Source: Sphingomonas sp.
Lineage (GTDB): Bacteria > Pseudomonadota > Alphaproteobacteria > Sphingomonadales > Sphingomonadaceae
Direction: 5' to 3'
Assembly: GCF_017744835.1 (NCBI RefSeq)
Contig: NZ_JAGIAM010000001.1
Span: forward strand, 930,001 to 994,000
DNA: 64,000 nucleotides
The position numbers were made by a program, and so were the translations under genes. The notes below the pieces were generated by a model, which was not told the origin of the DNA, searched no databases, and saw only the letters and a list, made by a program, of their open reading frames with translations. Shown here one piece after another: positions 1-8,644 of this stretch (positions within the stretch are counted from its first letter, which is position 1; every line of letters begins with the position of its first letter).

Positions 1-405
1 CCGCGCCATGCCGTGACCCGCGGTATCGACGTCGAGATGCAGCTCGGGATGCTTGCGCTTGAGGTCGGGAAGCTTGGGGAGCAGCCGCTGCGTCGCATAG
101 AGCGGCAGCACGCCCAGCCGCAGCCGGATCAGCTCGGTGCCGCTCGTCATCGTCTCGACCGCGTCGGTCATCGCGTCGAGCGCGGGCGCGATCAGTCCCA
201 GCAGCCGCTCGCCGTCGTCGTTGAGCCGCAGCGCCTGGTGGCGCCGCTCGAACAGCGGCTTGCCGATGAATCGCTCGAGCGACTGGACGCGGCGGCTGAG
301 CGCGGGCGACGAAAGCGCCAGCTCCTCGGCGGCCGCCTTGATCGATCCGAGCCGGGCGACCTGGACGAACGCTTCGATGGCAGTGAGCGGCGGTAGCCTT
401 CGCAT
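1..405 (-). CDS. LysR-family transcriptional regulator (N-terminal 135 residues; continues past window edge)
   Basis: Reading leftwards from an ATG at 405, the frame stays open to base 1. The first 60 residues are a classic LysR winged helix-turn-helix: MRRLPPLTAIEAFVQVARLG, then an AAEEL..SSPALSRRVQSLE recognition helix and the FERRHQALRLNDDGERL wing. The start of the effector-binding domain follows (about residue 90 on). It would act as a cytoplasmic DNA-binding regulator of a neighbouring or distant target; the ligand cannot be read from this part. It is divergent from the following non-coding region and the AAA ATPase gene. The C-terminal two thirds are outside the window. Confidence 0.9.
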   Translation of the reverse strand, partial: MRRLPPLTAIEAFVQVARLGSIKAAAEELALSSPALSRRVQSLERFIGKPLFERRHQALRLNDDGERLLGLIAPALDAMTDAVETMTSGTELIRLRLGVLPLYATQRLLPKLPDLKRKHPELHLDVDTAGHGMAR

Positions 406-542
406 GCGGCCTCTTTTGTGCGGTGCATCACAAATATCGGCAAGAGCATTTGTCTGCGCAAGCCCCCTAACCACAGGAGCCTGCGCGTCGTTACGTGCAC
501 GACGGTTGCAACTCATGCAAGCCGGGAATGTTCATTTCGCAC

Positions 543-571
543 TTGCACAAAAACGTTGTGCACCGCACATA
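543..571 (+). promoter_or_regulatory. weak candidate promoter for the small RNA
   Basis: TTGCAC at 543-548 resembles a -35 box. A 17-base spacer leads to CACATA at 566-571, a poor -10 match. It is proposed only because a strong rightward terminator lies 40 bases downstream with no protein gene between. The same stretch contains a TGCAC...GTGCA dyad (544-562), so it could instead be a regulator site. Confidence 0.25.
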
Positions 572-576
572 GAGAG

Positions 577-638
577 CGCCTTTCAGGCATCCTCTCCTAA
601 AACTTTTCCGGCGGGCCCTCGGCCCGCCATTTTTTTTG
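577..638 (+). ncRNA. candidate small regulatory RNA ending in a strong intrinsic terminator
   Basis: The 295-base gap between the divergent LysR and AAA ATPase genes contains a textbook rightward terminator (610-637), but no protein gene reads into it. A transcript starting somewhere around 440-580 would therefore be a short RNA; the coordinates assume a start just after the weak promoter at 543-571. Before the terminator stem lies an apparently unpaired pyrimidine stretch, CCTCTCC at 591-597, complementary to Shine-Dalgarno sequences. Such exposed anti-SD motifs are typical of alphaproteobacterial trans-acting sRNAs. The 5' end is a guess, and I cannot assign a family. The alternative is a leader attenuator of the ATPase gene. 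Confidence 0.4.
610..637 (+). terminator. rho-independent terminator, rightward
   Basis: Perfect 8-bp GC stem GGCGGGCC (610-617) / GGCCCGCC (621-628) with a CTC loop, followed by A and eight T residues. The T-run is on the plus strand only, so it ends a rightward transcript. It lies 63 bases upstream of the AAA ATPase start codon. Confidence 0.85.
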
Positions 639-700
639 CCCCCTCGCGGCACGCAAACCGCGTTCCTATGTTCGGCCTTCATGCCTTTAGGGGACAGTGA

Positions 701-2995
701 ATGGCGGATGATGAAAGCAGAGGGCGAAAGCTCCAGGTTGCCAATGCCCGGCCCGAAGACAGCGGCCGCGGCCTGGCCCATATCCCGCGCTCGTTGATGG
801 CGGCGCTCGGTATCACCGAGGGCGACGTGATCGAGATCGTCGGCAAGCGTGCCACCCCCGCGCGCGCGGTGTTGCCCTATCCCGAGGACGAGGGTCTGGA
901 ACTGCTCCGCATCGACGGTCTGCAGCGCGCCAACGCCGGCGTAGGCTCGGGCGATTTCGTCGAAGTGCGCAAGATCGAGTCCAAGCCCGCGACGCGCGTC
1001 GTCTTCGCGCCGGCTCAGTCCAACCTGCGGCTCCAGGGGTCGAGCAACGCGCTCAAGCGCACCTTCTACGCGCGCCCGCTGACTGCCGGCGACACGATCG
1101 CGACGGTCGGCCACCAGCGCGCCGATATTCCTCCCAATGTCGCGCAATATCTGCGCGCGCCGGCCTATGCGCTGCAGGAGATCCGCCTCGCGGTTCTCTC
1201 CACCACGCCGCGCGGCGTCGTCCATATCGACGAGAATACCGAGGTCGAGCTTCGTCCCGAATATGAGGAGGCGAGCGAGAGCCGTCGCGCCGACGTCACC
1301 TATGACGATATCGGCGGCATGGCCGGCACGATCGACCAGCTCCGCGAGATGGTCGAGCTGCCCTTGCGCTACCCCGAGCTGTTCCAGCGCCTGGGCGTCG
1401 ATCCGCCCAAGGGCGTGCTGCTCCATGGTCCGCCCGGAACCGGCAAGACCCGTCTCGCGCGTGCGGTCGCCAACGAAAGCGATGCCACGTTCCACCTGAT
1501 CAACGGTCCGGAGATCATGGGCTCGGCTTATGGCGAGTCCGAGAAGCGCCTGCGCGACGTGTTCGAGGAGGCGGCCAAGTCCGCGCCGTCGATCGTCTTC
1601 ATCGACGAGATCGATTCGATCGCGCCCAAGCGCGGCCAGGTCTCGGGTGAAGCCGAGAAGCGCCTCGTCGCCCAGCTGCTCACGCTGATGGACGGGCTGG
1701 AGGCGCGCGCCAACATCGTCGTCATCGCCGCGACCAACCGGCCCGAGGCGATTGACGAGGCGCTGCGCCGTCCCGGCCGCTTCGATCGCGAGATCGTCGT
1801 CGGCGTTCCCGACGATCGCGGCCGGCGCGAGATCCTGGGCATCCACACGCGCGGCATGCCGCTGGCGGAGGACGTCGACCTGGGCGAGCTCGCGCGTACC
1901 ACTTATGGCTTTGTCGGCGCCGATCTCGCCGCGCTGACGCGGGAGGCAGCGATCGATTCGGTCCGGCGGATCATGCCCAAACTCAACCTCGAGGAAGGCA
2001 CGATCCCCGCCGAGGTGCTCGAGACGCTCACCGTCACGCGTGAGGATTTCCTTCAGGCGCTCAAGCGCGTCCAGCCGAGCGCGATGCGCGAGGTGATGGT
2101 CGAGGCGCCGCGAGTCCGCTGGGATGATGTCGGCGGGCTGGACGATGCGCAGATGCGACTGAAGGAAGGCGTCGAGCTACCCCTGAAGGACCCCGACGCG
2201 TTCCGCCGCATCGGCATTCGCCCCGCGAAGGGCTTCCTGCTCTACGGCCCCCCGGGCACCGGCAAGACCTTGCTGGCCAAGGCAGTCGCGCGCGAGGCGG
2301 AGGCGAACTTCATCGCCACCAAATCGTCCGACTTGCTCAGCAAATGGTATGGCGAGTCCGAGCAGCAGATCGCCCGGCTCTTCGCCCGGGCGCGGCAGGT
2401 GGCGCCCTGCGTCATCTTCATCGACGAGCTCGACAGCCTCGTGCCCGCACGCGGCGGAGGCTTGGGCGAGCCGCAGGCGACCGAGCGTGTGGTGAACACT
2501 ATCCTTGCCGAGATGGACGGGCTCGAAGAGCTCCAGTCGGTGGTGGTGATCGGCGCGACCAATAGGCCGAACCTGATCGACCCGGCACTGCTCCGCCCGG
2601 GCCGCTTCGACGAGCTCGTCTATGTCGGCGTCCCCGACGAGGCGGGGCGCGAGCGCATCTTGCGGATCCAGACCGAGAAAATGCCGCTCGCCGACGATGT
2701 CGACCTGCGCGCAATCGCCGCGCGTGCCGAGCGCTATACCGGCGCCGATCTGGAGGACGTGGTGCGCCGCGCCGGCCTGATCGCGCTGCGCCAGTCGCTC
2801 GACACCAAGGCCGTGACGATGGCGCATTTCGAAGAGGCGCTGGCCGATTCGCGGGCCACTGTCACGCCCGAGATGCAGCTCGAATATGAAGCGATGTCCG
2901 GCAAGCTCAAGCAACGGGCCTCGGCGATCCAGCCGATCGGCTTTATTGCGCCGGGAATGCTTCAGGCGCGTGCTGGCGGGAAGACCGTAGAGTGA
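701..2995 (+). CDS. CDC48/p97-type AAA+ ATPase with two ATPase domains
   Basis: A 764-residue protein with full p97/VAT architecture. A Cdc48-type N domain (about 1-190, starting with a double-psi-barrel stretch LAHIPRSLMAALGITEGDVI) is followed by D1 and D2. D1 has Walker A GPPGTGKT at 243-250 and acidic Walker B residues DE at 302-303. D2 has the same Walker A at 516-523 and DE at 575-576. Both have the GATNRP/AATNRP sensor-1 segment and RRPGRFD/RPGRFDE arginine-finger region, so both look active. The family forms hexamers that unfold proteins; in bacteria it is sporadic and its substrates are largely unknown. No ubiquitin-like or adaptor gene is nearby. The ATG start follows AGGGGACAG. Its 3' end overlaps the convergent MFS gene by 53 bp. 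Confidence 0.93.
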   Translation: MADDESRGRKLQVANARPEDSGRGLAHIPRSLMAALGITEGDVIEIVGKRATPARAVLPYPEDEGLELLRIDGLQRANAGVGSGDFVEVRKIESKPATRVVFAPAQSNLRLQGSSNALKRTFYARPLTAGDTIATVGHQRADIPPNVAQYLRAPAYALQEIRLAVLSTTPRGVVHIDENTEVELRPEYEEASESRRADVTYDDIGGMAGTIDQLREMVELPLRYPELFQRLGVDPPKGVLLHGPPGTGKTRLARAVANESDATFHLINGPEIMGSAYGESEKRLRDVFEEAAKSAPSIVFIDEIDSIAPKRGQVSGEAEKRLVAQLLTLMDGLEARANIVVIAATNRPEAIDEALRRPGRFDREIVVGVPDDRGRREILGIHTRGMPLAEDVDLGELARTTYGFVGADLAALTREAAIDSVRRIMPKLNLEEGTIPAEVLETLTVTREDFLQALKRVQPSAMREVMVEAPRVRWDDVGGLDDAQMRLKEGVELPLKDPDAFRRIGIRPAKGFLLYGPPGTGKTLLAKAVAREAEANFIATKSSDLLSKWYGESEQQIARLFARARQVAPCVIFIDELDSLVPARGGGLGEPQATERVVNTILAEMDGLEELQSVVVIGATNRPNLIDPALLRPGRFDELVYVGVPDEAGRERILRIQTEKMPLADDVDLRAIAARAERYTGADLEDVVRRAGLIALRQSLDTKAVTMAHFEEALADSRATVTPEMQLEYEAMSGKLKQRASAIQPIGFIAPGMLQARAGGKTVE

Positions 2996-4270
2996 GCCAG
3001 GCATAACCGAGCAAGGCGGCCAGCCCCCCTGCCGCGCCGAGGTAGGGGAGCGGCCGCCAGAGCTCGTACAGCCCGACGCCGATCGACGGACCGAGCACGA
3101 AGGCCGCTCCGTTGACCGAGGTAACCTTGCCCGCGACCGATCCCTGCGCTTCGGGGCCCACTGCGAGCGAGGAACCCGCGGTGAAGCCGGGTCGGGCAAA
3201 GCCGAAGCCGAGCGCGGCGAGCGCATAGCCAAGCGCGATGCCGTAGAGCGAAGTCGCGGTCCCGATCGCGACGCAGCCGGCGGCCGCCAGTGCCGCCCCT
3301 GTCAGCACAAGTGCGCGCGGCCGCAGGTCGAGCAGCGGGATCAGCCCCCATTGCGCGAGCAGCGCCGAGCCCGCGCCCATCATCAGCACCAGTCCGGTCG
3401 GCTCGAGCGCTTCGAGCGGCGTGACGCCCAATCGGTCGATGATCAGGAAGCCGATCGCCTGTCCGGTCATCGCCTGTGCATGGCCGATCACCAGCCCGGC
3501 GATCATCCAGGCGCGCACGCGCGGATCGAAATAGCCGACATGCTCGCCCGGCCCGGCCATCGCCGCGGTCACGCTCGCGCCGGTCGCCTGTCCGCCGATC
3601 GGGGGTAGCCGATCGCCGCACCCTGCGCGGGCCCCTCGTCGCGCGGCAGCAGCTTGATGACGGCAATCCAGATGCACACGCCCACCGCCGCTGCGGCGAA
3701 AGCCGGGCCCGAAAGCCCGATCGTCGGTCCGCCCGGCCACAAGTCGCCGAACACGAGATAGGGCGCGATCGCCGGGCCCAGGATCGTGCCGAGCCCGAAG
3801 GCGGAGGCGAGCAGCGTCAGCGCGCGCGTCCGTTCCTCGCGGCTGGTGCGCCCGGCGACGATCGCCTGTACCGCCGGCGGCGCCGCCGATCCGAACGCGC
3901 CATAGAGCACGCGCCCGGCGATGAAGGCGATGAAGGTCGTGAGCGGGGCGAGCAGCCCGTTGATCCCCAGCGCCAGGAACAGCCCGCACAGGAACAGCGA
4001 TCCGGTGAAGCCGGCGATGCCGACCAGCACCATCGCGCGCCGCCCGTACCGATCCGACCGGTTGGCCCAATAGGGCGCGGCAATCACCCACAGCAACGCC
4101 GAGACCGAGAAGACCGCGGCCACGGCATTGTCCGCAACATCCAGCGACCGGCCGAGCGCGGGCAGCACCGATTGCAGCGCGGTGTTGCCGGCGGCGATCG
4201 CCAGCATCACAGTGAAGAGCAGCGCGAAGGTGCCGTCGAACCCGCGGCGCCGAACCGCGGGAAGCTTCAC
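2943..4270 (-). pseudogene. MFS drug-resistance-type transporter, interrupted by a one-base frameshift
   Basis: Two leftward frames together make one roughly 440-residue 12-helix major facilitator. The first half (GTG start at 4270, overlapping the upstream stop as GTGA) has the motif-A loop ANRSDRYGRR and ends in the wrong frame. The second half resumes in another frame near 3606 and runs to TAA at 2943. The break falls at a CCCCC run (minus strand, 3601-3605). One extra C would restore GY-PP-IGGQATG and a continuous protein. It probably exported a small toxic compound, given the co-transcribed monooxygenase. Either a true recent null allele or a homopolymer sequencing error; the sequence cannot decide. 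Confidence 0.8.
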
Positions 4271-4590
4271 GACCGCTCCCAGCTGTAGCTGCGCCCGATC
4301 TCGGCGACATGGAGCATGTACCAATTGTACCAGCGCCCGCGCCCCGCCTCGCGGATCGCCGCATGTTCGGGGTGCTTGCGCCATGCGATCGCGCTCGCCT
4401 CGTCGGCCCAATAGCTGAGCGTGATTCCAACCCCGTCGGCGCCGCGCGTGCTGTCGACGCCGCGATAGCCCGGTTGCTGCGCCGCCAGCGCCTCCATCGC
4501 CGCGCCCGCGGCTTGGTAGCCGGCCTCGTCCATGTCGGTGCGCGCCGACACGAACATCACCACCGTCTGCCCCGTCCGATCCTCCGCCAT
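4267..4590 (-). CDS. antibiotic biosynthesis monooxygenase (ABM)-domain protein
   Basis: A 107-residue single-domain protein of the dimeric alpha-beta barrel (ABM/heme-degrading-like) fold. Visible hallmarks are the N-terminal strand VVMFVSAR, the GYRGVDSTRGADG turn, the LSYWADEASAIAWRKHPEH helix typical of ABM proteins, and WYNWY near the end. Such small cofactor-free enzymes oxidise quinones or polyketides or detoxify reactive compounds; the substrate here is unknown. Its TGA overlaps the GTG of the broken MFS gene, so the two form an operon that looks like modify-and-export. Start ATG at 4590. Confidence 0.8.
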   Translation of the reverse strand: MAEDRTGQTVVMFVSARTDMDEAGYQAAGAAMEALAAQQPGYRGVDSTRGADGVGITLSYWADEASAIAWRKHPEHAAIREAGRGRWYNWYMLHVAEIGRSYSWERS

Positions 4591-4625
4591 GCGTCTCGAT
4601 TAGGCTGTCCGGCGGCGATGGCAAG

Positions 4626-4645
4626 TAAGGGCTTCCAAGCCCTTA
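4626..4645. repeat. short perfect hairpin between the ABM gene and the TauE-like gene
   Basis: TAAGGGCTT (4626-4634), CC loop, AAGCCCTTA (4637-4645): a 9-bp perfect stem without a T-run on either strand. Confidence 0.6.
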
Positions 4646-4647
4646 AT

Positions 4648-4721
4648 GCTCCTGCGAAAGCGGGAGCCCGGAGCCGCGGGTGATCTCCTTCGCCACTCCA
4701 GGCTCCTGCTTTCGCAGGAGC
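4648..4721. repeat. REP-like inverted repeat
   Basis: Two 21-base arms, 4648-4668 and 4701-4721, are inverted copies with one mismatch (core GCTCCTGCGAAAGC). They enclose 32 bases. This looks like a paired extragenic palindromic element. It lies directly upstream of the damaged TauE-like gene. A 16-base block CGGGAGCCCGGAGCCG (4661-4676) occurs again at 58025-58040 before the flagellin gene. Confidence 0.65.
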
Positions 4722-4744
4722 ACGACCAAAGGGGCTGCACGGCG

Positions 4745-5494
4745 TTGCTCACCGACTGGTATTTCTACGCTCTCGCCATTCCCGCGGTCGCGCTGATCGG
4801 GCTCGCCAAGGGCGGGTTCGCCGGAATGGGCGCGCTGTCGCTGCCGATGCTGACCTTCGCGATCGATCCGGTGCGCGCCGCGGCGATCTTGCTGCCGATC
4901 CTCATCGTGCAGGATCTGGTCGGCGTCTAGGCCTTTCGCCGCAACGTTGACTGGCGGCTGCTCGGCTGGATGCTGCCCGGCGCCATGTTCGGCATCTGGC
5001 TCGGCTATGTCTTCGCCGCGCGGGTGCCGCCGCTTGGCGTCATGGCGGCAGTGGGGCTGATCTCGATGCTGTTCGGCGCCTGGCGGCTATGGTCCGCACG
5101 CCGCGGCGTGCCGAAGACTGCGCGGCGCTGGCCCGAATGGGCGGGATCGGTCTTCGGCGTCGCGTCGGGCTTCACCAGCCAGATCGCGCACGCCGGCCAG
5201 CCGCCCTTCCAGCTCTGGGTGCTGCCCCGCGGGCTTTCGCGCGACATGCTCGTGGGCACGACCGCGATCTTCTTCGCCGCGGTCAACTGGATCAAGGTTC
5301 CAGCCTATGCGGCGCTCGGCCAGTTCACGCGCGCCAATCTGCTCACCGCAGCGGCGCTGATGCCGGTCGCGATCGGCTCGACGCTGGCGGGCGTGTGGCT
5401 GGTCCGCCGCGTCGCGCCGGATCGATTCTACACCGCCATCTACTGGCTGATGATCCTCGTCGGCGCGGCGCTGATCTGGGAGGCGTTCGGCTAG
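4745..5494 (+). pseudogene. TauE/SafE-family membrane permease with an internal amber codon
   Basis: One reading frame from TTG 4745 to TAG 5494 encodes a roughly 249-residue sulfite/organosulfonate exporter-type protein: hydrophobic segments, GLAKGGFAGMGALSLPM in the first repeat and the family signature GFTSQIAHAGQPPFQ in the second. A single TAG at 4928-4930 interrupts it in the sequence GV-stop-AFRRN, where family members carry Trp (TGG). A one-base change would restore it. The frame after the stop stays clean for 188 codons, so the lesion is very recent, a sequencing error, or read through. The start is uncertain; TTG 4745 fits the usual N-terminus. Confidence 0.82.
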
Positions 5495-5495
5495 C

Positions 5496-6431
5496 TTAGT
5501 CGAAGAGCGAGGAAACCGAGCTCTCGTCGGCGATCCGGCGCACCGCCTCGGCGAGCAGCGGCGCGATGGTCAGATGGCGGATCTTCTTGCTCTCGGCGAT
5601 CACGGCATGGTTGCCGATCGAATCGGTGATCACCAGCTCGTGGAGCGCCGAGGCGTCGACGCGCGCCACGGCGCCGCCCGAGAGCACGCCGTGGGTGCAA
5701 TAGGCCACTACATCCTCGGCCCCCGCCGCGCGCAGCGCCGCCGCGGCGTTGCACAGCGTGCCGGCCGAATCGACGATGTCGTCGATCAGGATGCAGAAGC
5801 GGCCCTCGACCTGGCCGATGATGTTCATCACCTCGGACTCGCCCGGCCGCTCGCGGCGCTTGTCGACGATCGCGAGCGGCGCGTTGTTGAGCCGCTTGGC
5901 GAGCGCGCGGGCACGCACCACGCCACCTACGTCGGGCGAGACGACCATCCACTGCTTGTCCGGGAAGCGCGACTGGATGTCGACGCTCATCACGGGGGCG
6001 GCGAAGAGATTGTCGGTCGGGATGTCGAAGAATCCCTGGATCTGCCCGGCATGCAGGTCGACCGAGAGCACGCGGTCGGCACCGGCGGTGGTGACCAGAT
6101 TGGCGACGAGCTTGGCCGAGATCGGCGTGCGCGGGCCGGGCTTGCGGTCCTGACGGGCATAGCCGAAATAGGGGAGCACGGCGGTGATCCGCTTGGCCGA
6201 CGCGCGCTTGAGCGCGTCGATCATGATCAGCAGCTCCATCAGATTGTCGTTCGCCGGATAGCTGGTCGACTGGAGCACGAACACGTCCTCGCCACGGACG
6301 TTCTCGAGAATCTCGACGAAGATCTCCTCGTCAGCGAAGCGACGCACGTTCGCCTTGGTGAGCGGGATCTCCAGATAATCGGCGATCGCCTGGGCAAGCG
6401 GCAGGTTGGAATTGCCGGCCATCAATTTCAT
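5496..6431 (-). CDS. prs: ribose-phosphate pyrophosphokinase
   Basis: A 311-residue PRPP synthase, normal length for the bacterial class I enzyme. It transfers pyrophosphate from ATP to ribose 5-phosphate, feeding purine, pyrimidine, His, Trp and NAD synthesis in the cytosol. Visible motifs: [11 protein letters not shown] at the start, [20 protein letters not shown] in the flexible ATP loop, [14 protein letters not shown] and the PRPP loop DDIVDSAGT. It is divergent from gltX with a 106-base shared intergenic region that shows no clear regulatory element. Confidence 0.97.
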   Translation of the reverse strand: MKLMAGNSNLPLAQAIADYLEIPLTKANVRRFADEEIFVEILENVRGEDVFVLQSTSYPANDNLMELLIMIDALKRASAKRITAVLPYFGYARQDRKPGPRTPISAKLVANLVTTAGADRVLSVDLHAGQIQGFFDIPTDNLFAAPVMSVDIQSRFPDKQWMVVSPDVGGVVRARALAKRLNNAPLAIVDKRRERPGESEVMNIIGQVEGRFCILIDDIVDSAGTLCNAAAALRAAGAEDVVAYCTHGVLSGGAVARVDASALHELVITDSIGNHAVIAESKKIRHLTIAPLLAEAVRRIADESSVSSLFD

Positions 6432-6537
6432 GTGCGCGAGGTCCCGTTCGCTGGAGCTGTTCGGTTCCCCTTAGGCCCGAGATCGTGCAACGCAAAGAGG
6501 CATTGCCGCTCGGCGGTGGCGGTTCTACGCGGCGGGG

Positions 6538-7869
6538 ATGACGGTCACCACTCGCTTCGCGCCCAGCCCCACGGGGACGCTGCATGTCGGCAACATCCGC
6601 ACCGCGCTTCACAATTGGCTGTTCGCGCGCCGGCGTGGCGGCCGTTTCCTGCTGCGCATAGACGACACCGATCGGGCGCGTTCCGAGGAGCGGTTCGTCG
6701 ATTCGATCCGCGCCGATCTCGGCTGGCTGGGGCTGGTGCCCGATGGCGAGGAGCGCCAGTCGTCGCGCTTCGATCGCTACGAGGCGCGCTTCGCTGAACT
6801 GGTGGCGAGCGGTCGGGTCTATCCGGCATACGAGACCGCGCAGGAACTCGAGCTCAAGCGCAAGGTGCTTCTCGGCCGCGGTTTGCCCCCGGCCTATGAT
6901 CGCGCCGCGCTGGCGCTGACCGCGGCCGATCGGGCGAAGCTGGAGGCCGAGGGCCGTCGCCCGCACTGGCGCTTCAAGCTCGATCACGCCGCGGGAATCG
7001 AATGGGACGACCTCGTCCGTGGGCCGCAGCGCTTCGATCCGGTGACGATGAGCGACCCGGTGGTGCGGCGCGAGGACGGGTCGTGGCTCTATCTCCTGCC
7101 CTCGGTGATCGACGATATCGACATGGCCATCAGCCATGTCGTGCGCGGCGAGGACCATGTCTCGAACACCGCGGCGCAGATCCAGATGTTCGAGGGACTG
7201 GGTGCGACTCCGCCCGCCTTCGCGCACGAGGCGCTGCTGACCGGGAGCGAAGGCAAGCTCTCCAAGCGGCTCGGCTCGCTCGGCGTCGCGCATTTCCGCG
7301 AGGCCGGGATCGAGCCCCAGGCGCTGGTCGCGCTGCTCGCACGCATTGGCACCAGCGACCCGGTCGAGCCCTTCGCCGATGCCGCGCCGCTGATCGCGAG
7401 CTTCGACTTCGCGCGCTTCGGGCGCGCGCCCGCCCGCTTCGACGAGGCCGAGCTGGCACAGCTCAACGCGCGAATCCTCCATCAGCTGAGCCATGCGTCG
7501 GTAGCCGACCGGTTGCCCGAGGGCATGGGCGAAGCGGCGTGGGAAGCGATCCGCCCCAATCTCTCGACCGTCGCCGAGGCCGGCGACTGGTGGCGCGTGG
7601 TCCAGGGGCCCGTCGAGGCGCCCGAACCTGCGCCCGAGGACCGTGACTTCCTGGCCGAGGCGGCGCGCGTCGCCGGCGAGATCGACTGGTCGGCCGATCC
7701 CTGGCACGCGCTCACCGGCGCGCTCAAGGAGCGGACCGGCCGCAAGGGGCGCGCGCTGTTCCTGCCGCTGCGGCTCGCGCTCACCGGACGCGAGCATGGA
7801 CCCGACATGGCCGCACTCCTGCCGCTCATCGGCCGCGACGCCGCACTGGCCCGCCTCGCACCCAGCTGA
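6538..7869 (+). CDS. gltX: glutamyl-tRNA synthetase, short alphaproteobacterial type
   Basis: A 443-residue class I synthetase that charges tRNA-Glu (and possibly tRNA-Gln where no GlnRS exists). The HIGH signature is HVGN from residue 16 (PSPTGTLHVGNIR) and the KMSKS loop is KLSKR at 240-244. It lacks the four Cys of the zinc-binding insert found in some GluRS. Alphaproteobacteria often carry two GluRS paralogues; this shorter form could be either the main enzyme or the second one with narrowed tRNA specificity, which the window cannot tell. Confidence 0.93.
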   Translation: MTVTTRFAPSPTGTLHVGNIRTALHNWLFARRRGGRFLLRIDDTDRARSEERFVDSIRADLGWLGLVPDGEERQSSRFDRYEARFAELVASGRVYPAYETAQELELKRKVLLGRGLPPAYDRAALALTAADRAKLEAEGRRPHWRFKLDHAAGIEWDDLVRGPQRFDPVTMSDPVVRREDGSWLYLLPSVIDDIDMAISHVVRGEDHVSNTAAQIQMFEGLGATPPAFAHEALLTGSEGKLSKRLGSLGVAHFREAGIEPQALVALLARIGTSDPVEPFADAAPLIASFDFARFGRAPARFDEAELAQLNARILHQLSHASVADRLPEGMGEAAWEAIRPNLSTVAEAGDWWRVVQGPVEAPEPAPEDRDFLAEAARVAGEIDWSADPWHALTGALKERTGRKGRALFLPLRLALTGREHGPDMAALLPLIGRDAALARLAPS

Positions 7870-7882
7870 GGACAGCTGCTAT

Positions 7883-7911
7883 TTACAAGGATATGTAATG
7901 ATGTATCATCA
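7883..7911. promoter_or_regulatory. two abutting dyads upstream of the tonB-like gene
   Basis: TTACA (7883-7887) AGGATA TGTAA (7894-7898) is followed immediately by TGATG (7899-7903) TAT CATCA (7907-7911). This AT-rich island stands out in GC-rich DNA, 45 bases before the tonB start. It could be a promoter/operator, possibly iron-linked; no regulator is assigned. Confidence 0.4.
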
Positions 7912-7955
7912 CTGAGCCGGCACAGGACCGGCGGCAGGAGATGGAGTGCAAGGCC

Positions 7956-8630
7956 ATGTATGCCGAACATCGTTACCAGCCTCGCCAATCGCGCAGCGTC
8001 AGCCTGGGCGCGGCGTTCGCGATCAATGGCGCCGTGATCGCGGGAATGCTCTTATACCTCGCGCCCAACTTCGTTCCGAAGACCGGGGGCACGATCCATG
8101 TGATCGACGTCAAGGATCCCCCCGAGCCGCCGCCGGTCGACCAGCCCAAGCCGGAGCCCGAGGCGCGGCCGCGCACCAGCCAGGAACCGCTGATCGTTGC
8201 GCCTGATCCGCTGGTCCGGACCGAGACCAGCAATGCAACCAAGACCACTGAAGTCATCCCGCTCGAGCCGCCCCCCACCTATCTGGGCACCGACGCGGAC
8301 CCGAAGGCCGAGCCCTTCACGCCGCCCCTGCCGGTCCCGCCCCTGATCGCCGCGTCGCAGGACTTGCGTTACGCCCGGGACTTCCAGCCTGACTATCCGG
8401 CCTCCGAGCTGCGCGCCCAGCGCGACGGCGTGGTGCGTGTCCGCATCCGGATCGGAGTCGACGGTCGCGTGAAGGCAGTCGAGCAGCTCAGCGCTACCAG
8501 CCCGGCCTTCTTCGATGCGACGCGACGGCAGGCGCTGTCCAAGTGGCGCTTCAAGCCGGCGACGCGCGGCGGCGTTCCCGAGGAAAGCTGGAAGGAGATG
8601 AGCGTCCGGTTCGAACTCGAGAACCAGTGA
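7956..8630 (+). CDS. tonB: energy transducer TonB
   Basis: A 224-residue protein from ATG 7956 (an alternative ATG at 7941 has AGGAG touching it, too close for a good site). There is one N-terminal membrane anchor (about 16-37), then a Pro-rich periplasmic linker (EPPPVDQPKPEPEARP, about 56-125), and a C-terminal TonB domain (about 140-224) with PDYPASELRAQRDGVVRV and KWRFKPAT. It transmits proton-motive force to outer-membrane receptors, such as the two in this window. No exbB/exbD genes adjoin it. Confidence 0.9.
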   Translation: MYAEHRYQPRQSRSVSLGAAFAINGAVIAGMLLYLAPNFVPKTGGTIHVIDVKDPPEPPPVDQPKPEPEARPRTSQEPLIVAPDPLVRTETSNATKTTEVIPLEPPPTYLGTDADPKAEPFTPPLPVPPLIAASQDLRYARDFQPDYPASELRAQRDGVVRVRIRIGVDGRVKAVEQLSATSPAFFDATRRQALSKWRFKPATRGGVPEESWKEMSVRFELENQ

Positions 8631-8644
8631 CGCGCGCTCCTTCT

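Noticed and set aside
418..600. 60-codon open frame in the LysR/ATPase gap
   Set aside because: No ribosome-binding site, Cys/Arg-rich random composition, and it overlaps the sRNA candidate and its possible promoter.
491..1846. 451-codon open frame opposite the AAA ATPase gene
   Set aside because: It mirrors codon positions of a strongly conserved gene in GC-rich DNA and has no recognisable domain; the same holds for other long antisense frames in the window.
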